This document shows positions 26,766 through 35,080 of a DNA stretch of 64,000 nt, in pieces. The position numbers and the translations under genes are program-made. The stretch is from Corallococcus soli (GTDB lineage: Bacteria > Myxococcota > Myxococcia > Myxococcales > Myxococcaceae): the NCBI RefSeq assembly GCF_014930455.1, contig NZ_JAAIYO010000011.1:248001-312000 (forward strand). Reading direction: 5' to 3'. The notes under the pieces are model-generated. The model was not told where the DNA came from, did not search any database, and worked only from the letters and a program-made list of their open reading frames with translations. Every line of letters begins with the position of its first letter. The stretch's first letter is position 1.

Positions 26766-28076
26766 TCAGCTCACGGGCGCGCGGGCGATGAGTTCCGCGA
26801 GCTGATTGCGGCAGGCGGCGCAGCGTTGACGGAAGTCTTCACTGATGTCCGGAGATGCGACGAGCGTGTCCCAGTACGCCAGCGCATGGCGTGCGGCGTC
26901 CGCCCAGACGTCCAGGTTGTTGGCGTTCGGTGGAGCGGGCTTGAACTCACGCTCGACCAGGTGCGCGCCATCCGGTGCGAACACCATGGGCAGCATGTCG
27001 TAGATGGGCGCGAGCTGGAACCGCCCCGGCGACTGCACGAAGCAGGAGACATTGCCAAGGTGCCGGTCGGTGTTCCCGATGAGCTGACCGAAGGTGTCGA
27101 GCCAGCGGATCCTCCGGACGTCTTCCTGGGAGAGCCGGCGTTCGGCAAGCAGACGCAGGGCAACGTCGGTCCAGGTGCCTCCCGAACCGACGTACTCATT
27201 GTCGATGGCGCGCAATGACAGCAGGGCGCGCCTCCCCCGAAGTCCAATCCGATCAAACCGCTCGACCTCCAGGAATCGGTGACTTTCCAGGTCGAATCTG
27301 TGGGCCTTCGCCGCATCGAGCCCTGCCACACGCACGGACTCCAACGCGAGGTGTTCGCTCGCGAGGAGGTCCCTCCAGCGTTGTCCCGCACTGCCCGCGC
27401 TCGCATCCGCGAACTTCACGAGCACGTGACGGCCTTCGGTGTAGACGGCGAACTTCGGCTGCTCACCCCCAGCGGACGAGCCCGAGCCATCCGCCAGGAA
27501 CGTCCGGGCCCGCTGGGGGTAGCTGTCCCGGCGGACCTCCTGGACCCACATGGCCAGGTAGCGGTTCAGGGACTCCTCACCCAGGATGAGGTCTCCCGTG
27601 CAGTCCTCTCCGCGTCGCGCCAGGGCGATGAGCACCTGATCTTCGTTCCAGTCCGTCGTGCGGGGAGGGAGCGCGAGGTCTGGATGACGCTCGCGGAAGC
27701 CCCGGCCCATGTATCCCTGGGGGCTCATCTCCTCCGCGAAGGGCGGGAGTCCTTCGAAGCGTTGCCCGAGGCCCCTGGCAGCCTCCTGCCAGGTTCCGCC
27801 CGAGGACAGGAAATGGAGCGCACCCTCACGATGAAGCTGGCCTGCCTCATCCACCCGATGGAGGGGAGCTTGGGTTCCCAGTCCCGCCACCCTGCGCGTC
27901 CGGGCATATAAAGCGCCCCGGGTCCGTCCCATCCGGCAGGCCGCATCCCCCGCGGCCTTGAGCCACCGCGACAGGGTCTGCTGCGAGACGCCGAAGTGCT
28001 GCTGAAGCGCCTCGGCCGACACCGGTTGCAGGCGCTGGACGACGTCCAGGAGTTGGAGGATGGAGGGGGGAGGCAT
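26766..28076 (-). CDS. HTH-fused HipA-family kinase (YjjJ-like)
   Basis: 436 aa from ATG 28076. Residues ~3-40 form a helix-turn-helix (LLDVVQRLQPVSAEALQQHFGVSQQTLSRWLK). The rest is HipA-like: GGEQPKFAVYTEGRHVLVKFA (ATP-binding), LLASEHLALESV, a catalytic loop IGNTDRHLGNVSCF and a downstream PIYDMLPM acidic motif. The HTH-HipA fusion matches E. coli YjjJ, a HipA homologue whose overproduction is toxic. No separate HipB antitoxin gene is present; the fused HTH and a palindrome 28 nt upstream suggest self-repression. It has a Ser/Thr-kinase role on an unknown target. No ribosome site precedes the ATG, so a near-leaderless mRNA is possible. Confidence 0.88.
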   Translation of the reverse strand: MPPPSILQLLDVVQRLQPVSAEALQQHFGVSQQTLSRWLKAAGDAACRMGRTRGALYARTRRVAGLGTQAPLHRVDEAGQLHREGALHFLSSGGTWQEAARGLGQRFEGLPPFAEEMSPQGYMGRGFRERHPDLALPPRTTDWNEDQVLIALARRGEDCTGDLILGEESLNRYLAMWVQEVRRDSYPQRARTFLADGSGSSAGGEQPKFAVYTEGRHVLVKFADASAGSAGQRWRDLLASEHLALESVRVAGLDAAKAHRFDLESHRFLEVERFDRIGLRGRRALLSLRAIDNEYVGSGGTWTDVALRLLAERRLSQEDVRRIRWLDTFGQLIGNTDRHLGNVSCFVQSPGRFQLAPIYDMLPMVFAPDGAHLVEREFKPAPPNANNLDVWADAARHALAYWDTLVASPDISEDFRQRCAACRNQLAELIARAPVS

Positions 28077-28103
28077 GAGTAGATATGTGGGTAGATAGCG
28101 GCA

Positions 28104-28119
28104 TGCACTAATTAGTGCA
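28104..28119 (-). promoter_or_regulatory. Perfect palindrome operator of the HTH-HipA gene
   Basis: TGCACTAATTAGTGCA is a perfect 16-bp palindrome 28 nt upstream of the start codon. On the minus strand it lies between a possible -35 (TTTGCA) and -10 (TATCTA), ideal for repression. Direct repeats GTAGATA flank the start region. Confidence 0.68.
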
Positions 28120-28333
28120 AACCCTCGTCTTCTTTGTGTAGCGCGTTCCAAAGCGCCTCTGAAGTGAGTGAATCCGCCTTCGTAACCAGGGGCTTTGGGG
28201 CGTTTGATCGAGTGCTCTCTTGCCCGCCCACAACCTGGGACACCTTCATCACGCGCTCGACACCGGACACGTGGAGTTCTGGCACACGGAAGGGCTCACC
28301 CCCGCCAAGGCTCCCGTCACCACCCCCGACAAG

Positions 28334-28356
28334 CCCTGACGCTCGAGCCGTCAGGG
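28334..28356 (-). terminator. Hairpin embracing the CLC stop codon
   Basis: CCCTGACG (28334-28341) pairs with CGTCAGGG (28349-28356) around a 7-nt loop, with the stop codon inside the stem. No T-run follows on the minus strand. Positions 28120-28333 between this and the HipA promoter contain no gene I can support. Confidence 0.6.
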
Positions 28357-29622
28357 TTTCCGGGACGCCCCGTGCAACTCCCGCAGGGACACGATGCGGT
28401 CCAGCAGCGGCCCGCCCAGCTTCCTCCGGGCGATGCGCTGTGACGGATAGATGCCCCGGTGCCCGGTGAGCAGGTACGCCACCGTGGCGACGATGGCCAC
28501 GTGGGGCAGCACCGCGCTGCCCACCAGCTCCACCGCCATCAGTGACAGTGCCAGGGGGGTGTTCGCCGCCGCCGCGAACAGCGCCGCCATGCCCACCGCC
28601 GCGCCCAGGTCCACCGGCAAGCCCAGCAGCCGCGCGAGCACGTTGCCCAGCGCCGCGCCAATGAAGAACAGCGGCGTCACCTCTCCCCCCAGGAACCCCG
28701 CGCCCAGCGTCACCGCCGTGAAGACGAGCTTCCAGGCGAACGCGTCCCCCGGCAGCGACACGTCCTGGAACGCGCGCAGGATGCCGGGCACGCCCAGGCC
28801 CAGGTAGTCGTCCGTCCCCGACAGCTTCCACAGCCCCACCACGCCCAGGCCGCCCAGCGCCATGCGCAGGGGCAGCCACGGCACGTACCGCTCCAGCAGC
28901 TTCTTCAGCCCGTGCGTGCCTTCGATGAAGGCCACCGCCACCGCCGCCACCGCCACCGCGAACACCAGCCACTTGCCCAGCACCGGCAGCGTCAACGCCA
29001 GCGCCTGGGGCGAGGGATACACGGTGTGGTGGATGCCCAGGCCCCGCGTCACCAGGTCCCCCACCACCGAAGCGGTGAGCGCGGGCAGGAGCGCCTCGTA
29101 GCCGAGCCGCCCCACGCACACGACCTCCAGCCCGAACACCGTCCCCGCCAGCGGCGTGCCGAACACCGAACCGAAGCCGCCCGCGATGCCCGCCGCCAGC
29201 AAGTCGCGCCGGGTGTCCGGCGCCACGCGGAAGCGGTGGGCGATCTGGTCCGCCAGGCTCGCGCCCATCTGCACCGCGGTGCCCTCGCGCCCCGCGCTCC
29301 CGCCGAACAGGTGCGTGAGCACCGTGCCCACGAGCACCATGGGCGCCATGCGCAGGGGAATCACCGCGTCCCCCTCATGCACCGTGTCCAGCACCAGGTT
29401 GTTGCCGCCCCGGATGGACGCGCCCCACCGGCCGTACACCGCGCCCAGCACCAGCCCCGCCACCGGCAGCGCGTACACCAGCGCCCCATGCTCCAGCCGG
29501 ACCTCCGTGACCCACTCCAGGAGCGCGAGGAACACCGCGGACGCCACGCCGCACACGCCGCCCACCGTGCCGCCCAGCAGCAGCCACTGTCCCAGCGCTC
29601 GGGTACCCCGGGGAACGTTCAC
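28351..29622 (-). CDS. CLC-family ion channel, apparent fluoride (CLC-F) subtype
   Basis: 423 aa from a GTG at 29622 (VNVPRGTRALGQWLLLGG); in-frame starts occur up to 29769 and the true one is uncertain. Ten or more hydrophobic segments. CLC motifs include the gating glutamate in GGSAGREGTAVQMG, FGSVFGTPLAGTVFGLEV and YLGLGVPGI. The first ion-binding motif, GSGIP in chloride CLCs, is replaced by RGGNNLVLD with IPLRMAPMVLVGTVLTHLF following. This pattern belongs to the EriC-F/CLC-F branch, which exports fluoride against protons. That subtype call comes from recalled family patterns; no fluoride riboswitch motif was found upstream. The stop codon lies within a hairpin. Confidence 0.85.
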   Translation of the reverse strand: MNVPRGTRALGQWLLLGGTVGGVCGVASAVFLALLEWVTEVRLEHGALVYALPVAGLVLGAVYGRWGASIRGGNNLVLDTVHEGDAVIPLRMAPMVLVGTVLTHLFGGSAGREGTAVQMGASLADQIAHRFRVAPDTRRDLLAAGIAGGFGSVFGTPLAGTVFGLEVVCVGRLGYEALLPALTASVVGDLVTRGLGIHHTVYPSPQALALTLPVLGKWLVFAVAVAAVAVAFIEGTHGLKKLLERYVPWLPLRMALGGLGVVGLWKLSGTDDYLGLGVPGILRAFQDVSLPGDAFAWKLVFTAVTLGAGFLGGEVTPLFFIGAALGNVLARLLGLPVDLGAAVGMAALFAAAANTPLALSLMAVELVGSAVLPHVAIVATVAYLLTGHRGIYPSQRIARRKLGGPLLDRIVSLRELHGASRKP

Positions 29623-29944
29623 GACCGCGCAGTCTAGGCGCGGCGCGGCAGCCCCGGCGGGGAAGTTCTCCCCTCGCGCAAACACAGACAGCGGATTCTT
29701 CCAGTCAGACAGGCTTCGCGGCCCCTGAAACATGATGAAACAACGCGTCAACCTGGGGCGTCGCGTCATCCGTCAAAGCAGACACCCCCAGCTCTGACGC
29801 GCCATGGCGGAATTCATGCTCAACCGGCAATGCAAGGTGTGAGGCTATTTCGGGTCTGGGAGGTGATTCCTCAATCAAACCCGTGTACCTTGCGCCGCCT
29901 CTCCCCTTGCTGGGGAGAGACCCCCTACCTCCTCAGGAGCCGGT
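29623..29944. other. Divergent intergenic region with 5'-UTR hairpin
   Basis: This 322-nt gap separates the CLC gene from the SGNH hydrolase gene. It contains no supported ORF. A perfect hairpin CTCTCCCC (29899-29906) / GGGGAGAG (29912-29919) sits in the leader of the hydrolase gene, 26 nt before its ATG and just upstream of the CAGGAG ribosome site. The region around 29840-29885 is less GC-rich and may hold promoters. Confidence 0.5.
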
Positions 29945-31030
29945 ATGTCCGTTCGTCGCAGCGGGCTGTCCCTCGCCGCCGTCCTCGCCGCCACCACGTT
30001 GGGTGGAAGCGCGATGGCCAGCACCATCAACCAGAACACGTCGTGGACCATCAACCGTTCGGCGTCTCAGACGTACCGGGTGGTGGCGTACGGCGATTCC
30101 ATCTTCGCCGGCTACAACGGTGGCATCAGCGCCGTGGCGCGCCGTGGCGCTCCCGTGGTGGAAGGTGAGTACGCGGCGAAGAAGTGGGGCACGAACGTGG
30201 AGGTCATCCGCCGCACGAAGTCCGGTGCGAAGGCGGACGACATCTACAACAACAAGATCGTCAACGAGCGCTCGTACATGCAGTCCGCCAACACGCGCGT
30301 CGTGATGTTCGAGATGTGCGGCAACGACTACCTGCAGGCGCGCAGCGCGTTCTCCGACCAGACGGGGACGTGCAACTACAGCGGCCTGCAGTCGGCGCTG
30401 GCGGCGTGCACCACGTACATGGAACGCAGCATGCAGACCATCAACCAGTACGCGACCAGCGCCAAGGTCAAGGTCATCGCGAACATCTACTACCCCGGCT
30501 TTGACGCGGACAACGTGCTGACGGCCTGCACGGACTCCGTGACGAAGCAGAAGGTGAACAAGCAGACCTACTTCCTGCCGCTGCTGGCGCGCAGCAACTG
30601 GCGCGCCTGCAACCTGGCGTCGCGGTACGGCTTCAAGTGCGCGGACTCCTTCGCGGAGATGATGGCGGCGGACTACGACCGCAACGGCGACGGCCAGGTG
30701 GACTCGGCCGCGATCGCCTACATCCCCGGTGAGTCCGAGGACGCCTACGTGCAGCGCATCAGCGTCACCCTGCGCAGCACGCTGCGCGACGCGAACCTGC
30801 ACCTGGCGAACGCGAGCACCAGCTACGACTACATCCAGTCCGACAACACGCACCCGACGTACTCGGGCCCGACCATCGGCGTGAACATCTTCTCCGGCTC
30901 CGGCTCCGGTTCGGCCGCGCCGACCTACACGGACGCGCAGATCGTCAACGGCAAGAACCCGATCTGGAACCAGTTCGGCCACGAGCGCATGGGCTGGTCG
31001 ATCTCCACCTTCGACCCCGCGACGCCGTAA
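29945..31030 (+). CDS. Secreted SGNH/GDSL hydrolase
   Basis: 361 aa. Signal peptide LSLAAVLAATTLGGSAMA. SGNH blocks: VVAYGDSIFAGYNGG with nucleophile Ser (block I), VVMFEMCGNDYL (block III Asn), and SDNTHPTYSGP with the Asp/His pair (block V). An EF-hand-like DRNGDGQVD lies near residue 242. Several Cys suggest disulfides. It is a secreted esterase or lipase acting on lipid or acylated polysaccharide; specificity unknown. CAGGAG lies 5-6 nt upstream of the start. It ends 26 nt before the repeated block that begins the toxin cassettes. Confidence 0.88.
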   Translation: MSVRRSGLSLAAVLAATTLGGSAMASTINQNTSWTINRSASQTYRVVAYGDSIFAGYNGGISAVARRGAPVVEGEYAAKKWGTNVEVIRRTKSGAKADDIYNNKIVNERSYMQSANTRVVMFEMCGNDYLQARSAFSDQTGTCNYSGLQSALAACTTYMERSMQTINQYATSAKVKVIANIYYPGFDADNVLTACTDSVTKQKVNKQTYFLPLLARSNWRACNLASRYGFKCADSFAEMMAADYDRNGDGQVDSAAIAYIPGESEDAYVQRISVTLRSTLRDANLHLANASTSYDYIQSDNTHPTYSGPTIGVNIFSGSGSGSAAPTYTDAQIVNGKNPIWNQFGHERMGWSISTFDPATP

Positions 31031-32122
31031 GCTGAAGCCGCATCCGTAGTGCCCAGGGCCTCCGACCTGTCATTGGGTCGGGGGCCTTGTCATGTCCGGA
31101 GGTTTCATGAAGGCCTGTTGGCTCGTTGCCTTGCTGCTCACGGTGGGGTGCGCGACGTCGCGTGGGGTGACGCTGGAGACGGGGCAGGGGAGGTTCATCG
31201 TGTACACGCCCACGTCGCCCGCGCCCGTGGAAGTCGACGACGAGGCCTTCCGGGAGGCGGTCACGCGGCTCGTGCTCGACACGCGGCTGGACCTGTCGTT
31301 CGGGCTGTCGGGACGGCGCGTGTTGCTGGCTTCGGCTGGGGGCGTGGTGGACGGCGATGGGAGCGCGCTGTCCGCGCGGATTTGTGAGGGGTTGGAGGCG
31401 CGGGAGGCCTGCCTGGGCCTCTTGGGGCGCGGGTTCATGTCCGGCGCGATGGAGCGGGGGATGATGGCGCTCTTTTTTGCATTCGACACGGTGTGGGAGG
31501 GCGTCGCGGGCGTCATCCAGGAGCTGATGGATCCCGCCGCGCTGCGCACGATTGTCACGGCGACGGTAGGCAGCGCGCTGTTGCTGCTGGTCATGCCCGA
31601 GCCCATCACGAAGCTCGTCGCGCTGGCGCTGACCGCGTCGTTGATTGCGTACCTGGGCACGGGGCCGGTGTGGAACCTGGGCCGGGCCTTCCTGCGGTTG
31701 ATGGAGGAGTCCGAAGCCGCCCGGAGCCCCGAGGAACTGAAGGAGGTGGGGCACCGGTTCGGAAGGGTGCTGGGGAGCGACGGAGCGCGGGTGCTGGTCA
31801 TCGTCGCGTTGACGGCGATGGGTGGGAAGAACGCCCTGGCCGCGCAGGGGCCGAGGATGCCGGGCTTCGCGCAGGCGGCGGTGCGAGCGGAGGCTGAGGG
31901 CGGGTTCCGGCTGGCGGGGGCCTTCACGGGAGAGGTGCGGTCCCTGTCCATGCCGGCGGCCGGGGTGCTGAACATCGCGCTCGCGCCGACGGCGGTGGCT
32001 GCGGTCGCGATGGGGCCCGGGGGGGGATCCAGGGGGACCCGGAGGGGGACGTGCATCACATCTGCACGGACAAGAACGAGGTGTCCGGCAGCTCAGGTGG
32101 GCCGTGGACACCGCAGTTCGAG
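31024..32122 (+). repeat. Long direct repeat, copy 1 (toxin cassette)
   Basis: From GCCGTAAGCTGAAGCCGC onward this block is near-identical to positions ~33086-34184, offset about 2.06 kb. It covers a hairpin, the start and delivery domain of the toxin lipoprotein, and fades within the nuclease domain. Confidence 0.85.
31057..31086 (+). terminator. Hairpin just before the first toxin gene
   Basis: Eleven-base arms GGCCTCCGACC (31057-31067) and GGTCGGGGGCC (31076-31086) pair with one G-T wobble and an 8-nt loop, ending 20 nt before the ATG. It could terminate the hydrolase transcript or attenuate toxin expression. Confidence 0.55.
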
Positions 32123-32368
32123 AAGATTTTTGATCGGGCCCGAATGAAGCTGAGCGACCTGGCCAATCAGGTCCGGCTCGATGGGCACAAGGGGCCTCAC
32201 CCACGTGAGTATCATGAAGAGGTGCTCAGACGGATTGATGTGGCCACGAAGAGATGCCGAGGCGCCGAGCAGTGCCGATCCGCGCTGATGGATGAACTCG
32301 CGAGCATCGCGAGAGACCTCATGACGAAGGGCTCGAAGCTGCGGACGCTCGTCACGAAGCAGCCCTAG
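31107..32368 (+). pseudogene. SitA-like toxin lipoprotein, frameshifted (TIGR02269-like N-part, AHH-like nuclease C-part)
   Basis: The intact part begins MKACWLVALLLTVGCAT, a lipoprotein signal with Cys15, and has the helical region of the myxobacterial TIGR02269 lipoproteins (FAFDTVWEGVAGVIQELMDP, PEPITKLVALALTASLIAYLG). At 32019-32026 a run of eight G replaces the nine bases GGGGGCGGG of the second copy, shifting the frame. Read straight on it stops at 32147 after 346 residues and without a toxin domain. The shifted frame (to 32368) continues as HHICTDKNEVSGSSGGPWTP...HPREYHEEVLRRI, the HNH/AHH-like nuclease. SitA lipoproteins of Myxococcus are toxins passed by TraAB outer-membrane exchange; this assignment is by resemblance. 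GGAGG lies 4 nt upstream of ATG. Confidence 0.82.
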
Positions 32369-32377
32369 GGACGAACC

Positions 32378-32950
32378 ATGGCGCGGCGTTTTTTTGACCT
32401 GAAGATCGACGTGGAGGTCCCAGGCCGCTGGTACCTCGCGGACCCCACCGAACTTTCAGGAGAGGAGATCGACGACATCTGGCGGTTCACGGACGGCCGT
32501 CCGGTGGAAGTCCGCGAACGGATGCGGTTCCCCCTCTTCAAACCGGGCAGTCCGACGGACATCGAGTTCGCAGGAGCGGGGCAGACCCCCGTTGTCAGCG
32601 CGCGTGTTGCCTCTGTGTTTCGAGAGATGGCGCCAGATGACGTTCAACTCTTCCAGGTTGAAGTCGAGGGCGAGGCTGAGCCCTACTTCGTGCTCAATGT
32701 CATGCAGACGCGACGCTGCATCGACGATGCCGCCTGCGAGGAAGCACGGCTGTGGACGCCAGAGGATGGCCGTCCCGAACTGGTTGGCGGATACCACGTG
32801 GTGTCCGGGCTGCGCATCGACACCTCAAAGGTCGGTGACGCGCGCGTGTTCCGGCTCTGGGGCTGGCATCCTCCCATCATCGTTGACGAGGAGATCAAGT
32901 CAGCGCTGGAGCGAGTCGGCATCGTGGGTGGGCGTTTCGACGCGGTTTGA
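32378..32950 (+). CDS. Imm11/DUF1629-like immunity protein (partner of the frameshifted toxin)
   Basis: 190 aa, cytosolic, starting 9 nt after the remnant toxin frame. MARRFFDLKIDVEVPGRWYLADP opens an alpha/beta protein. FREMAPDDVQLFQVEVEG and ARVFRLWGWHPPIIVDEEIKSALE match the Imm11 (DUF1629) style of immunity proteins found beside nuclease toxins. It is intact even though its toxin frame is broken, so it would still protect against that toxin from siblings. Its last ~138 nt are very like those of the second immunity gene while the first ~400 nt have diverged. Function is inferred from context. Confidence 0.78.
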   Translation: MARRFFDLKIDVEVPGRWYLADPTELSGEEIDDIWRFTDGRPVEVRERMRFPLFKPGSPTDIEFAGAGQTPVVSARVASVFREMAPDDVQLFQVEVEGEAEPYFVLNVMQTRRCIDDAACEEARLWTPEDGRPELVGGYHVVSGLRIDTSKVGDARVFRLWGWHPPIIVDEEIKSALERVGIVGGRFDAV

Positions 32951-33085
32951 GCAGGACTGATGTGGTGCGCAACGCGTGGTGGACGAGGCGGATGTCTCGA
33001 AAGGACAGGATTCGCGCGGGGCCGAGAACCTGCTTCAAGGCCAGCCGCATCTGTGCCGCGCACCGGCTTGCTTCGAGCCCTCCAA

Positions 33086-34184
33086 TGCCGTGAGCTGACG
33101 CCGCATCCGTAGTGCCCAGGGCCTCCGACCTGTCACAGGTCGGAGCCTTGTCATGTCCGGAGGTTTCATGAAGGCCTGTTGGCTCGTTGCCTTGCTGCTC
33201 ACGGTGGGGTGCGCGACGCAGCGTAGGGTGTACCTGGACACGGGACGTGAACACCCCATCGCGTACACGCCCACGTCGCCCGCTCCCGTGGAAGTCGACG
33301 ACGAGGCCCTCCGGGAGGCAGTCGTGCAACTGGTGCTCGACACGCGGCTGGACCTGTCGTTCGGGCTGTCGGGACGGCGCGTGTTGCTGGCTTCGGCTGG
33401 GGGCATGGTGGACGGCGATGGGAGCGCGCTGTCCGCGCGGATTTGTGAGGGGTTGGAGGCGCGGGAGGCCTGCCTGGGCCTCTTGGGGCGCGGGTTCATG
33501 TCCGGCGCGATGCAGCGGGGGATGATGGCGCTCTTTTTCGCATTCGACACGGTGTGGGAGGGCGTCGCGGGTGTCATCCAGGAGCTGATGGAGCCCGCCG
33601 CGCTGCGCACGATGGTCACGGCGACGGTAGGCAGCGCGCTGTTGCTGCTGGTCATGCCCGAGCCCATCACGAAGCTCGTCGCGCTGGCGCTGACCGCGTC
33701 GTTGATTGCGTACCTGGGCACGGGGCCGGTGTGGAACCTGGGCCGGGCCTTCCTGCGGTTGATGGAGGAGTCCGAAGCCGCCCGGAGCCCCGAGGAACTG
33801 AAGGAGGTGGGGCACCGGTTCGGAAGGGTGCTGGGGGGCAACGGGGCGCGGGTGCTGGTCGTCGTCGCGTTGACGGCGATGGGTGGGAAGAACGCCCTGG
33901 CCTCGCAGGGGTCCAGGATGCCGGGCTTCGCGCAGGCGGCGGCGCGAGCGGAGGCCGAGGGCGGGTTCCGGCTGGCGAGTGCCTTCTCGGGAGAGGTGCG
34001 GTCCCTGTCCATGCCGGCGGCCGGGGTGCTGAACATCGCGCTCGCGCCGACGGCGGTGGCGGCGGTCGCGATGGGGCCCGGGGGCGGGATCCAGGGGGAC
34101 CCGGAGGGGGACGTGCATCACATCTGCACGGACAAGAACGAGGTGTCCGATGCGTCAGGCGGGCCGTGGACGCCACAGTTCGAG
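33086..34184 (+). repeat. Long direct repeat, copy 2 (toxin cassette)
   Basis: Second copy of the block at 31024. The stretch 32951-33085 between cassettes is unrelated to the region upstream of copy 1 and holds no gene I can support. Confidence 0.85.
33123..33145 (+). terminator. Hairpin just before the second toxin gene
   Basis: CTCCGACCTGT and ACAGGTCGGAG (33123-33133, 33135-33145) are perfect complementary 11-mers. It is the counterpart of the hairpin at 31057 but stronger, 22 nt before the toxin ATG, and probably ends the upstream immunity transcript. Confidence 0.55.
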
Positions 34185-34448
34185 CGATACTTCAGAAGAG
34201 CTCAGATGGATCTCAATGACCTTGCGAACAAAGTGCGCATTGATGGACACAGGGGGCCTCATCCTCGCGAGTATCATCAGGCGGTGCTGGACCGGATCGC
34301 TAAAGCCATGAGCAGCTGCAAGGGTGCTGACCAATGTCGGGCTGCGTTGGTGGGCGAGCTTGCGAAGATTGCGAAAGACTTGGTCACCGCAGGCACGGAA
34401 ATGCGGAAGTTGATTACAAAGACAAAGACTCCTGGACTTGAGCGATGA
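33168..34448 (+). CDS. SitA-like polymorphic toxin lipoprotein with AHH-like nuclease domain
   Basis: 426 aa from ATG 33168 (GGAGG 4 nt upstream); the in-frame ATG at 33153 is less likely because it puts five residues before the signal. Lipoprotein signal MKACWLVALLLTVGC (Cys15). Residues ~90-300 are the helical TIGR02269-like region with two hydrophobic hairpins. Residues ~320-426 form the toxin: VHHICTDKNEV, GGPWTPQFERYFRRA, DGHRGPHPREYHQAVLDRI, which fits HNH/ENDO VII-type AHH nucleases (paired His near the start, HP-x2-YH later). The stop overlaps the immunity start (ATGA). A contact-dependent toxin delivered to kin by outer-membrane exchange is inferred from SitA in Myxococcus. Confidence 0.85.
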   Translation: MKACWLVALLLTVGCATQRRVYLDTGREHPIAYTPTSPAPVEVDDEALREAVVQLVLDTRLDLSFGLSGRRVLLASAGGMVDGDGSALSARICEGLEAREACLGLLGRGFMSGAMQRGMMALFFAFDTVWEGVAGVIQELMEPAALRTMVTATVGSALLLLVMPEPITKLVALALTASLIAYLGTGPVWNLGRAFLRLMEESEAARSPEELKEVGHRFGRVLGGNGARVLVVVALTAMGGKNALASQGSRMPGFAQAAARAEAEGGFRLASAFSGEVRSLSMPAAGVLNIALAPTAVAAVAMGPGGGIQGDPEGDVHHICTDKNEVSDASGGPWTPQFERYFRRAQMDLNDLANKVRIDGHRGPHPREYHQAVLDRIAKAMSSCKGADQCRAALVGELAKIAKDLVTAGTEMRKLITKTKTPGLER

Positions 34449-35017
34449 CTCGACGGTTTTTCCGACTGGCGATTGATGTGTACGTCAAGGGGCGCTGGTA
34501 CCTGGGAGAGCCGACGACTCTTGATGGCGCGGAACTCGAGGACGTTTGGGTGTTCGGCTACGGCCACCCCATGGAATTCAACGAACGGCTGCGCATCTCG
34601 TTGGATCGACCTGGGAGGCCACTGGACTTCGATACAGCCGGAGTTGGTCAGGCTCCCGTCGTCAATGCTCGGGTTGCGGACGTTTTCCGAGCGCTCGCAC
34701 CGCATGATGTACAGCTCTTCCCAGCTGAGGTCGAGGGGCAGACCGAGCCCTACTGGCTGATGAATGTGGTGCGAACAGTCCGCTGCATCGACGACAAGGC
34801 GAGCGCGGAGGTGCAGTTCTATACGCCAGAAGACGGCCGACCAGACAGGGTGGGCGAATATCGCTCTGTCATCGGGCTGCGCATCGACACCTCGAAGGTC
34901 GGTGACGCGCGCGTGTTCCGCCTCTGGGGCTGGCATCCCCCCATCATCGTTGACGAAGAGATCAAATCCGCGCTGGAGCGCGTCGGCATCGTGGGGGGAC
35001 TGTTCGACGCGGTTTGA
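34445..35017 (+). CDS. Imm11/DUF1629-like immunity protein (partner of the intact toxin)
   Basis: 190 aa, translationally coupled to the toxin gene by a 4-nt overlap. MTRRFFRLAIDVYVKGRWYLGEP resembles the start of the first immunity protein, but the N-terminal 140 residues are clearly diverged while RIDTSKVGDARVFRLWGWHP to the end is almost the same. It keeps DVQLFPAEVEGQTEPYWLMNVVRTVRCIDDKAS, typical of Imm11-like proteins. It should neutralise the cognate nuclease in the producing cell. AHH nuclease plus Imm11-type partner is a known pairing in myxobacterial polymorphic toxins; specificity between the two sets is not shown. Confidence 0.8.
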   Translation: MTRRFFRLAIDVYVKGRWYLGEPTTLDGAELEDVWVFGYGHPMEFNERLRISLDRPGRPLDFDTAGVGQAPVVNARVADVFRALAPHDVQLFPAEVEGQTEPYWLMNVVRTVRCIDDKASAEVQFYTPEDGRPDRVGEYRSVIGLRIDTSKVGDARVFRLWGWHPPIIVDEEIKSALERVGIVGGLFDAV

Positions 35018-35080
35018 GTGGCGGGCTACGTCCCGGTGAAACCCTTGATGGAGGACGAGCGACGCAGATGATCCCGGCGC

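Noticed and set aside
28120-28333. A short plus-strand gene ending near TPAKAPVTTPDKP
   Set aside because: No start codon with a ribosome site; only a short frame before the CLC hairpin.
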